From Stentor coeruleus (lineage: Eukaryota > Ciliophora > Heterotrichea > Heterotrichida > Stentoridae), in contig MPUH01000285.1 of assembly GCA_001970955.1 (NCBI GenBank), positions 1 to 64,000 on the forward strand: a stretch of 64,000 bases of DNA, written 5' to 3'. The first letter of the stretch is position 1; each line of letters opens with the position of its first letter. Of the stretch, positions 19,773-29,277 are shown one piece after another. The notes beneath the pieces are model-generated. The model had not been told where the DNA came from. It worked only from the letters and a program-made list of their open reading frames with translations, and searched no databases. The translations under genes and the position numbers were made by a program.

Positions 19773-21477
19773 TATAAATTATTATAGCAAATAAGCTAGT
19801 TCAATATATCCATGCTTTCTTAATTAAGATTCATAGAACTAAGTCCTTATACCATATAAAACAAATATCATCGTTAAATTGAGCATTTATATGCATTTTC
19901 ATATTAAAAATATAGCCAACTATAATAACAAAATATTTTTTTATTCGAAAATAGTACATATTAGTGTTTATCATAACGCCTAGTATTTTTAATGAAGATT
20001 TATTTGCCCTTTATTATTTAAAAGTATATCAAATCTATATAACCTCCCACTTAATTAAATAATAATCAGCAACTTTTGAACTATTTTGCATTATAATTTT
20101 TATCTGACTATTTTTGTTTATTTTTAGTAACTTGCGATTTTAGCATGCTATTTTTTCATCTTATAAAAAAGTTACTTTCTAATTACTTTTTATCTGTTAT
20201 TAAGGACCTGAATGCTTGTCATTTATTTTTTTAAGATTTCTTTTGGATTTTTATTGGGGTTGCATTCCCACCTTTGTAAGTATCATTGGAGATACTTGCA
20301 AGATTTATTTTCTTACAAGAAGTATAAGGTTAATGATTTTATGATAAGATTTATAACTTTTTTTATTTTTACTGTTATTGAAATAAATTTAGCTTTTATC
20401 ACAAACACTATAATTAATATATAATAAGTTCAGACCATAAATACTATTATATTTATCTAACAGTTAAGAATTATATTTTTATTTCTCCAGATTATAGTCA
20501 AGAACTAAATTTTATTATTTTGATTTAAATGCTATTTATCTGCATACTCTATTATGTCAAAAACAACTTAAGTTTTTAAGTTCAATATCAGTAGTCATTC
20601 AAATAAAAATAATTCATACATAAAACCTATTAAATATTAATAGTTAGCATACAATATTGTTAAAGTACTTTATCTTATTTATTTCTATTATTAGTTCAAA
20701 ATTTTTGAAATTCAATATATTTTTAGTAAATAACTTCATTTTACAATTAATAATATTGATTAAAGACCTGCAATTCTCAAAGTATTGCTTTACTTCAGCT
20801 CTAAAGATTGTATGAAGATTATTGAGGTCTTTAGGCGATAAAATGATTCTTTTAGGTACATAAGTGCCTTTATTAGTTTTTTGTATTCCTAATTTCAGGG
20901 CCATTAAATATTACATCCAATAGATTGTTCTAAGATGATATACTGGGCTTTTCAGTTTCCTTAAAATCAAGCATTGAAAGGGCAGAGTTTTAACGAATTT
21001 TTGGTAAAATATCGAATATTTGATGTTAAAATTAGTCCATGATATTGTATTTTTTCAGATATTATCTGAAAAGTTCAAATCATCTCATTATTTGATGAGT
21101 AATTAGTGTTAATTGAGTTATGAAAAAAATATCATGATTACCCAAAATTTTGATTTCTTCCAGACTCTAAATGATCAAAAAGTTTAATAGTTTTATTTCT
21201 TTTGTTTGCTCTCATATATAAATTTATTTCGTTAGCAAGGGCTGGAAAATAGTCAAGTGATAATTCCTAACTAATATTAATACTAATAAATTATTTCGAA
21301 AATGTTTTTTACTATTACTACAGTTTCTAAGCCTTTCTATAAAGCATGCAAAATTATCACTTGAGCCATTTTTTCAAATATAAATAATATCTCATAACTT
21401 TAAATTCTTTTAATAAAATCTAATGCACATTGACATACAATAGAAAATTTAATTGGCTTATTAAATATATTGCATTA
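19773..21477. other. Long intergenic region, no intact gene
   Basis: About 1.7 kb. Two short frames occur: plus 20212-20424 (hydrophobic, 70 codons) and minus 20644-20904 (86 codons, beginning LGIQKTNKGTYVPKRII). Neither has a recognisable domain. The minus frame is preceded by in-frame stops with scattered protein-like sequence up to about 21060, so it may be a gene remnant. No RNA gene or repeat is seen. Confidence 0.4.
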
Positions 21478-22146
21478 ATGGAACAAAAAGAAGCGCTTAG
21501 GAAAATCCGAGATGATCCAGAGAATACTTTATGCTTTGACTGTGGGAATATAGACATAACATTTACTTCCATAAGCCTTGGCATCCTCTTATGTGCAGGA
21601 TGTGCATCTGCACACCGTTATCTAATCCCAGAAATAAGTGAAATTAAAGCCTTTGATAGTAATTATACTCAAAAACAACTAAAACTACTAGCCATGGGTG
21701 GAAATGCGTCTTTAAAAAGCTTTTTAGCAATGTATTCAATTCCATGCAATGATTCAATAGAATATAAATACAGAACTAAAGCTTGCATATATTACAAAGA
21801 AATGCTTGATATGATGGCTTCCGGAAAAGAATGCACAATGCTAACTCCATCAGAATCAGAAGGAGCTGAACTAGCAGATGAATATGTTGATAAAGATTTT
21901 AGCTCTGAAAGGACTTCAGACGCAGAGAGATTGAGTATTAAAAAATATAATACTGTTGGTGATGAAGAATTAAAAGATGAGCATCCTTCAAGGTTTATGA
22001 ATGCAATTAGAAGTGTTGAAGCTTTTGCCTCTGAAGCTTATAATGTTGTTGGAGATTCGGTTAAGGAAAAAACTGAACAAGGAATTAGTTATTTTAGGAA
22101 AAAATTTAGAAGATCATCGGGGAAGACCCCTTCGGTTGAAGATTAA
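21478..22146 (+). CDS. ArfGAP-domain protein
   Basis: From the ATG at 21478 (MEQKEALRKIRDDPEN) the protein has 222 aa. A longer frame exists from 21430, but the MEQKEAL start fits the family. The ArfGAP zinc finger is C19-x2-C22-x16-C39-x2-C42, followed by the HR of AHRYL, where the arginine finger of the family lies. The usual Trp after the second cysteine pair (NPxWAS) is replaced by DITFTS. After the domain (to about 125) an acidic linker leads to a C-terminal amphipathic segment (SVEAFASEAYNVVGDSVKEK) like the lipid-packing motifs of ArfGAP1. Such proteins stimulate GTP hydrolysis by Arf on Golgi membranes. Membrane-curvature sensing here is inferred. Confidence 0.85.
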   Translation: MEQKEALRKIRDDPENTLCFDCGNIDITFTSISLGILLCAGCASAHRYLIPEISEIKAFDSNYTQKQLKLLAMGGNASLKSFLAMYSIPCNDSIEYKYRTKACIYYKEMLDMMASGKECTMLTPSESEGAELADEYVDKDFSSERTSDAERLSIKKYNTVGDEELKDEHPSRFMNAIRSVEAFASEAYNVVGDSVKEKTEQGISYFRKKFRRSSGKTPSVED

Positions 22147-23135
22147 GTTTTGATTAAATAAGTAAGTATTAGATATTGAGATACTTAAAATGCGTAAGTT
22201 TTTAAATTAGAGTCATTTTGTGAGACATATGAGCAGAGTGATTTATTCGAAGTTGGAAGAAGATAATGGAATTTTAGAGTTTTTTAGATTAATATTGTGA
22301 GAGAGACTTGTGAGATATGATTAAGATTTGATGTAAACGCACTTAGATTTTAAAGATTTCAATATGCAAAGATATATAAAACTTTGTATTCATATTATTT
22401 AAATGGAAAATTTTCAAAACAAACAAGCATTTTCTAAATGCTATCTCATTTATTTGAAGATATCTCTAAGGTTACAACATTAATAAAAAAGTTGTTAATT
22501 TTAGAAATTTTCATTACTTGAACCGAAGCTAGTATATAAAATACTCAAATTTTTATTAATCTTCATATTTTAGTCAATCAAAACTTAAATAGTTAAGCAA
22601 TCTCGATAATCTTCCTCAAAGTAAACCTTAAAAATACATCTCAACCCTTCATTAATCGACCAAATAATCAAAAAGTCGCTAAGGAAAACTAAAAAGCAAA
22701 ACCTCCAAGAAAAGTAACAAAAACTCTCAAAATTCATAAACATAATTAAAAAATGAGTTTGATTGCAATTTCCTTGGATTTATTATAGTAAAGTGTTTCA
22801 AAAAATTAATTTAGTATTTCTATGGTAGTATAATATATAACAATTTATCTTGTCTAAATTGATTACTTTCTGTTCCAATAATTTTGAATAATTTAGGTAG
22901 ACTCCTAAATTATAAAGAAAATAGCATTTTCATTTACAACAAAGCATTTTTAAGCAATACTTTTAAAGATGCCACTTGTATTGATCATGCATATCTATGA
23001 TAAAACTCTCCATCCATCTTTTAAAGATGCTGAGCTTATCTTTTACTAGTTTTCCAGTAAAAGTTTTTGCTCCACATGAATTAGTAGATTACTTAAAGCC
23101 ACATTTAAAAACACATTTTTAATCTAATCCATATA

Positions 23136-23474
23136 CAGGTAAGCGCCGATTATCTGGGCACTTCGGTGATCAAGGGTTGTCCAGATATTTTACTTGTCCG
23201 AATTTGGAATTTATTATAGAAATTAAGAAGATAACAATTCCTTACAATCTGAATAATTTCAAACTTCTTATCTAAAGAAAGATAGTTTTTCTTTATTTTT
23301 TCTTTGGTTTAGAACTATCACAAGCCTTCTTCTTTAAGTACAGAAGATTTTAGCGTATTTAAAGCACCTATAAAAAAAGATATTAAAATTTGTCCGGTTA
23401 TTATATTCATGCAAGACCTCAATTATACAATTTTAGTTATTTTTGTCCTAATATGGATAATTGGCGCTTAAATG
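23136..23474. mobile_element. pogo/Tigger-like MITE (non-autonomous DNA transposon)
   Basis: The left end reads CAGGTAAGCGCCGATTATCT and the inverted right end reads CATTTAAGCGCCAATTATCC, a 20-bp terminal inverted repeat with four mismatches. CAG ends, TIR text with GATTATC, and a TA before the left end fit pogo/Tigger elements. A matching TA after the right end is not clear. It is about 340 bp long with no coding capacity. A decayed pogo-like transposase lies about 3 kb away, but no shared ends were found. Confidence 0.6.
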
Positions 23475-24205
23475 CTACTGATTTATCTCATTTATATAAT
23501 CTTTCGAATATTTCGACATCTATCCAAAGATTTTCATTGAGACTCAACCGAACTCATAATTAAAGATTTGCTTTAAAATAAAAGAAAAGCAACTGGAAAG
23601 AGTTCTGCTTACTGATGCTTATTTATAAAAATATAAATTGATAGATTATGATTTTGGCAAAACACAAGTGAAAATTAGTATGGCTGATATGATTTTGCAT
23701 GATTCAGCAGATACATCATCACCAATAATAAAAACAAAGCTAACTTTCCTTTTAGTTTTATTTCCTGCAGAATCTACACATTGTAGTCACTTCATCAAAA
23801 TTTTTAGGCCATACTTCTACAAATAAATTTTATTGTGAAATTTAGGCAGCCAACGATATTTTCAAATTTGTAATAAAGTGCTTTTTAAAAGATAAATCTT
23901 ACTTTAGTATTTTGCTAATGTTTGGCTTTAGTACAACTCTTTTTAGTATTCATCTTTATGCTTTTGGAGGAGTATTCATGAATCACCATTTTCTTTATTT
24001 GGAATGACTTTTAGATTGTTTCTTAAACTAAGCCAATAATCAGATATGGTGTCATAGAGCCAAAATCTCATTTGGATAATTTGGCAATAGTAATTCGTTC
24101 ATTTTTTGGCTTGTTCATGCATTCTTATGCAGTTTAATTGTAAGAAGCATATCTGATTTATCTGATAATTAGCTGAAATTATATTCAGAAATTGATATTA
24201 TATAA

Positions 24206-24365
24206 AAGCACAGAGAAACAAAGAAAAAATTGAGCTCAGCAGTACTCAGAACTAATAAACAGATTAGCTAGCANTATAGCTATAAAATTTATATAATAAG
24301 CACAGAGAAACAAAGAAAAAATTGAGCTCAGCAGTACTCAGAACTAATAAACAGATTAGCTAGCA
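24206..24365. repeat. 68-bp direct duplication around a single N (probable assembly artefact)
   Basis: Identical 68-bp copies at 24206-24273 and 24298-24365 start AAGCACAGAGAAAC and end GCTAGCA. Between them lies an N (24274) and 23 other bases. Perfect identity next to an ambiguous base suggests a scaffold join or gap-filling error more than a biological duplication. Confidence 0.8.
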
Positions 24366-24661
24366 TGGACTATGCAATTAAACAAAAACTCAGAAGAATT
24401 TACTACAATCTAGTAAAGTATCGTAAAACAAGAAACTTTGTATAACTTCCTAATAGTCAATTCGCATAAGAAAATATCTGCTATATTAAGCAGTGCAATA
24501 GTAAAGAAACTCTATAAGCGAGTACTCAAAAAACTCATAACAGACAAACTTAAGAAAAATTCTCATACAGAATTATAATAAAATAATAAATACAATTCTA
24601 TATCTGTGCCTAATAATATCTATTTCAAGAAATGAAAATTTTTACTAAAGTTAAGCTAGAA

Positions 24662-25363
24662 TTAAGCATTACTAATTGGAATTTGCTTATAATCAAATTT
24701 CACTTTCTTCTTTAATTCACTTATTTTCTTTAAAAAGTGTTGAACTTGTATATTAGATAAAAATCTGTAATGAGCTCCCATCAGGAGTTCAGTAGTCATC
24801 CCGTATTTTCTAAATATTTCATCATAAAGTTCATTTTCTTGTGCTATAAACTCTATATAGTCTTGTTTTTCTATATAATGTTCAAGAATCTGAATATAAA
24901 TTTTTAGCATCTTTGCATATTCTCTTGCAGTGAATCTTGGAGTAAAAACAAATACTGGGTGTAAAACCTTAAGAATTCCTTTGTGTAGCCTACTAACAAA
25001 AGTTGAGTTCTCATCTTTGTTGAAAAAATCAATAAATTCATTTAAATCAGCATCGAAATAGGAGCAGACTTCTTTTACTTGGATTTTCAGGTTTTCAGCC
25101 TTTTGGATTAGAAGCGTTTTCATGCTGTTTACATTTTTAGAAGAAAGTCTTTTCCTTTCTTTAAAGTTGTAGACAGTTTGAGTGATAATTTCTAGTTTAA
25201 ATGGAAGCTCGCTGCTTATTATAAAAGCGATTTTACGGAATTTTTTCTCGTCTAGAACTGGATGAGAAGGCTTTGTAGCTTTATGATAAAGAAAGATACT
25301 TGATAACCCAGCTATTCCAGTTAAACCTATGATTAGAGCTTTGTGCCAATATTCAAGTGGCAT
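24662..25363 (-). CDS. Unknown membrane-anchored protein, 233 aa
   Basis: Intact frame not recognised. A single N-terminal membrane segment (ALIIGLTGIAGLSSIFLYH, residues about 9-27) is followed by a helical soluble domain of about 200 residues, rich in Lys, Phe, Ile and Glu. Features include ELPFKLEIITQTVYNFKERKR and FTAREYAKMLKIYIQILEHYIE. The signal-anchor arrangement fits an organelle or ER membrane protein with a large cytosolic domain, but no family is assigned. The stop is TAA and there is no intron. It is isolated between two long gaps containing transposon debris, yet its frame is clean. Confidence 0.65.
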   Translation of the reverse strand: MPLEYWHKALIIGLTGIAGLSSIFLYHKATKPSHPVLDEKKFRKIAFIISSELPFKLEIITQTVYNFKERKRLSSKNVNSMKTLLIQKAENLKIQVKEVCSYFDADLNEFIDFFNKDENSTFVSRLHKGILKVLHPVFVFTPRFTAREYAKMLKIYIQILEHYIEKQDYIEFIAQENELYDEIFRKYGMTTELLMGAHYRFLSNIQVQHFLKKISELKKKVKFDYKQIPISNA

Positions 25364-26340
25364 ATTTATTAGCCGTATTTCAACATATTTAAAATGATTA
25401 TGATAATTACTTATAAGAGATATGATTTTTCTTAAGATATGAAAAATTATGTATTAAAGCACCTAATAATTTTTATGGAATATATATAGGTCCATAAGGA
25501 TGAAAATTTAATTATTGGTCACTGATGACTAAAAGTACTTTATTTTGATAAAATTGAAGATGCTCTAATAGTTATAGACTTAATTTATAGAGATGCTATT
25601 AAAGTTGCAAATAAAATATTAGGAAAATTTCTAAAGAAAACCAATTATTTTTATGTGTGATTAAAGAAAGTGACTGTGATATTGAGAATTTTAAGAAGGA
25701 AAAAAACTATTTAAATGGAGAAATGCAGGAGATTGGTAAATTGAAAAGGCTGCTGAAGAAATAATTCGCTAAAAAAGAGACAATCAAAATAAAAATGAGG
25801 TGGAGAGGAGAGGATTTGAGGTTATGAAAACATTACAAGAGAACTATTGAAGAGCTTAAAAAAAATAAAAGTTTTCAAGGTTATTAATTATGATTTAGAT
25901 TATTATATATTTATTTAATACAAAATTATAGCAATTATTATAGAAGGTAAATTAAGCTATATATTTGTGAACTTTCGACTGATATGATATAGGACTATTA
26001 GTTATGAAAATCAAAATATTTTAAACTAAGTAAAATATTATAAATTTACACAATAAGCTAAAATGTAAATATCTTATAAATTTAAAAGTATATTAGAGTA
26101 GTATAACTCATAAAGCATACTTGCTGATGATATAAACTTATTAATTTGTGAAAATGTGGAATTTTATAAAGAAAAGCATATTCTTACTAAAGAATAGTTT
26201 TCCTAATTTTTATTCTTCTAATACGCTTTTTCAGTATGAATTAGTATTTCATAAATTTTGTAAAATATATCCCATAAGAGCCAGTTAGTTGAAATGCGCT
26301 GATGATTGCATCTTCTTTGATATCAGCCTATGCATTCAAA
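25364..26340. other. Intergenic region with a worn coiled-coil coding segment
   Basis: No intact gene. On the plus strand around 25650-25860 one frame gives coiled-coil-like sequence (DIENFKKEKNYLNGEMQEI, GKLKRLLKK) broken by a TAA and a TGA, probably the remnant of a coiled-coil gene. The rest is plain AT-rich DNA. Confidence 0.35.
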
Positions 26341-26362
26341 GCAATTTTTAATAAGTTCCTAC

Positions 26363-27040
26363 CTATTGACAGTTTTTATATTTCCAGTTTTCAATGATTC
26401 TCAATCTGCTCCATTTGATTTTGAATTCGATATTTTTGGATAATCTTTCAAAAGATGAAATGACGATTGCATTTAATTGCTTAATAAAACTCTCTTGAAT
26501 AAAGAATATTTTCACATACAAATTCTTAATAGTTTTGTGAGTTTTGTGAGTTGTACAAGAATCTGAATAATAAACTGTGATCAAGGCTTGAATTTTCTTC
26601 TGTCTCCAGAAACCGAAACTAGGACAATTATAGCATGATTCTTTTTTAGAATTTATTCAAACAATTGATATTTTTCTTTGAAATCATAATTGTGATGCAT
26701 CTTGATTCCGTTCAAATTTGGTCTTGTAGAATTAATATTTCGCTTGGATGATAGTCTTACAGCAATTTTATAAGTTTTTCAAAAAATTTTCTAGCCAAAT
26801 CTACTGTTTTTTTCTATAAATTTAGTACTTAATACATTTATATTTCAAAATACCTAGCAGTTCTTTTTTTTTGCTTATATAACCAACTTTTCAACGCTTG
26901 AAAATTGGTGATCTCTAAATTTTATGCAATTTTTAGTGCTTTGATTTTTTTCTATAAACTAAAACTTGAATCCCTTGATAATCCACAGCACCTTATCAAT
27001 ATTTGATGTCTATTTTATGATTGATGAGTGAGATTTACAT
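26363..27040 (-). mobile_element. Decayed pogo/Tigger-like transposase (DDE_1 superfamily)
   Basis: The last 73 codons (26363-26584) resemble the C-terminal half of the pogo/CENP-B DDE_1 domain. SDSCTTHKT matches the family D-S/N-C-x-x-H block. IFFIQESF...QLNAIVISSFERL matches the FIPxGxTxxLQPLDVxINxxF block, though the QPLD part is altered. Upstream on the same strand, to about 27040, protein-like pieces occur in more than one frame (DLARKFFEKLIKLL, FKR-KVGYISKKKE) with several stops. The element is clearly inactive. I could not find its terminal repeats. Confidence 0.55.
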
Positions 27041-27182
27041 TGAATTTAAGTGTTACTTTCTGGCCATAAACCTTTAACTTGGCTTTAATATAATACTCTA
27101 CAATTCCTATTTTATTAAAATTAAGAGTCTTTTCTGATGAAAATGAAAATACTTACTTTGAAGTAATAAAATATATATTATA

Positions 27183-28523
27183 ATGAAATCTTCCTGCTAT
27201 AAAAACTCGTTATCTCGAGCTAATGAATTCAACATAATGGCTGAAACTATCAAGAGATTACAAAACATTGAACAAGAAAAATTTAACATAGATGAAGCTT
27301 TTAAATTGAATCTTAAGGCAATTGAAATCCTAAATGGAGAATTTCATGAAGCAAAAAAAATAATTGAGACTGTCTATAATCATCTTAGTGATTCTAGCTT
27401 GGATAATATAGTTTTTAAAAGGTCCCCTAATCAAAACCCAGCTTATCTACAAAAAAGTATAGCAGAATCAACTACTGTTAGCTTCAAGGACGATATTCCC
27501 CAAAAAGTAATTGAATTAGCCAAGAAAGTTACATATGATTTTAACGATTTAATAAAACAAATAGAATACTTAAAGCAAGAGAACTTTAATTTTAAAAAAA
27601 CATTTGATTCTGTTGGTAAAAATAATGCTGAAAGTGAGTCAAAGCTAAGAAAACTAATCGAAAACCTAGCAAAAACAGAAAAAAAGCTAAAAAACGAAGA
27701 ATCAGAGAAAAAAATTGCCTTAAGCAAAGTAGAATCAGTAAAAATCGAACTAAATGAGGTAAAAGAAGAATTATTATTTAAGATAAGTGAATTGAACAAG
27801 CAGATTAAAGCAAATGAGAATGATTATAAAAATAAAATAAACGATTTAGAAAAAAGAAATGCTAAAGCCGAAAGAGAAAAACTGGATATGAATAAGAAAA
27901 TATTTGAACTTGATAAAAAATCCCAGGAATATGAGCAGAATTTACGAAATTTTGAAAAAGAGAAAGAAGAAATTAAGAAAAGCTTTTTTAATAAGATTTC
28001 TACTTTAGATGAAGAAAATGCAAAGTATAAAAAGTTAATTAATGATTACGAATCAAGATATCAAGAAGGTTTTAATAATCCAGATGGAAAAAAAATCAAC
28101 GAAGAAAAAATAGCTATGCTCTATAAGGAAATTGAAGAAAATAAAGCAAAAATAATTGTTACCCAAGTAAACAATGTTGCAATGGTTAATAAAATAAAGG
28201 AAATTAATGTAATTTTTATATAGGAAAAATGCGAAAATCTAAAAAGCACAATAATTGACTTAGAAAGAAGGTTATATCAAAAAGACACTGAGATAAATTC
28301 GCTAAAAGCATCCATAAGTATTTATAAAAATGAAGATAATGCCCAAAAGGAAATAAAAATTCTTAAAGATGAAAAAGATTTGCTATTAAATGAACTAAGT
28401 AATTTAAGTAAAGAGAAAGATAAGATTGAAAAAAAATTAAATAGTGAATATCATCTGGCAACATCTGCAGAATATTATAGAAAAATTATTATGGAACTTG
28501 AAAAAAAGAATAATTATTACTAG
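27183..28523 (+). CDS. Coiled-coil protein with one 15-nt intron
   Basis: Two exons, 27183-28209 and 28225-28523, give 441 aa. The intron GTAATTTTTATATAG is in phase 0; if retained it ends the frame at its own TAG. From about residue 95 the protein is one long coiled coil (SESKLRKLIENLAKTEKKL, FEKEKEEIKKSFFNKISTL). The N-terminal 90 residues are helical with fewer heptads. The second exon keeps the same coiled-coil style to EYYRKIIMELEKKN and a TAG stop. No family can be named; such proteins are common in ciliate cytoskeletons. A second in-frame Met at residue 19 is an alternative start. Confidence 0.75.
28210..28224 (+). other. 15-nt intron
   Basis: GTAATTTTTATATAG interrupts the coiled-coil frame in phase 0. 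Removing it joins KEIN to EKCENLKST and restores the frame to the final TAG at 28521-28523. Confidence 0.9.
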
Positions 28524-29277
28524 TTTATTATTTAAAATATGATATTTTGTACTTCTCAAATAATTAAATATCAATAAGGAGTTTTATTATAGAGTATTTC
28601 TATATGTATACTTGATATAAAANAAAAAATGTTTAGAACTAAGTAAATTTCTTGTTGTACTGACTAAGTTACAATCTCATCAAGTGTAAAAAAAAAAAGC
28701 AGAGGTCTCTACAAACTAATAGGAGCTGATCACATCAGATATATATAGCCATAAATTTTTTTATTTTGCATTTTGATATGATGCAATTTATAAACTAAAT
28801 AAAAATAGCAATTATGGTTTATATAATTAATATTAAATGACCAATTAAAACTTAGATATAAAATGTATATTCTAATAACTTTAACTTAAATAGATTAAAA
28901 CGTTATAAGCATTCTATTAGAGAATAAGATTGTGGTTTTAGTAATGAAACAAATATTTTAAGTAAATTAATGCCACCCAGAACTCTTTTGATTAACTGCT
29001 CAATCAAAAATATAGCTCATGGACATTTTGTGTTTAAAATTAAAATGAATAATTCCCTATAATAATCACAGAAGATAAATTATGGCATTTTTTTAAAAGT
29101 AAATTCAGTTATATTTATTTTTTTATTTTATATTTTGGGTGCTATAAATCATTTATACTCTCAATGCATATTTTTCAAGTAATTATCAAAAAAATAAACC
29201 TATTTTTTAAGTATTTACTCAAAAATCATAAAAACTTATAAGATGTATTTTTTTAAATTAGCTAAGTGTAATATAAA
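28524..29277. other. Intergenic region with a single N
   Basis: AT-rich, with no gene, RNA gene or repeat seen. An N at 28623 sits in an A-run and probably marks a scaffold join. The region ends at a TAATATAAAATG start. Confidence 0.6.

Larger units (their letters stand above)
22147..24661. other. Intergenic region with a transposon fragment and an assembly join
   Basis: About 2.5 kb without an intact gene. The 3' flank of the ArfGAP gene (22147-22330) is G-rich and C-poor. A pogo-like MITE candidate lies at about 23136-23474 and an assembly duplication at 24206-24365. The short frame at 23638-23826 has no recognisable domain. Confidence 0.55.
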
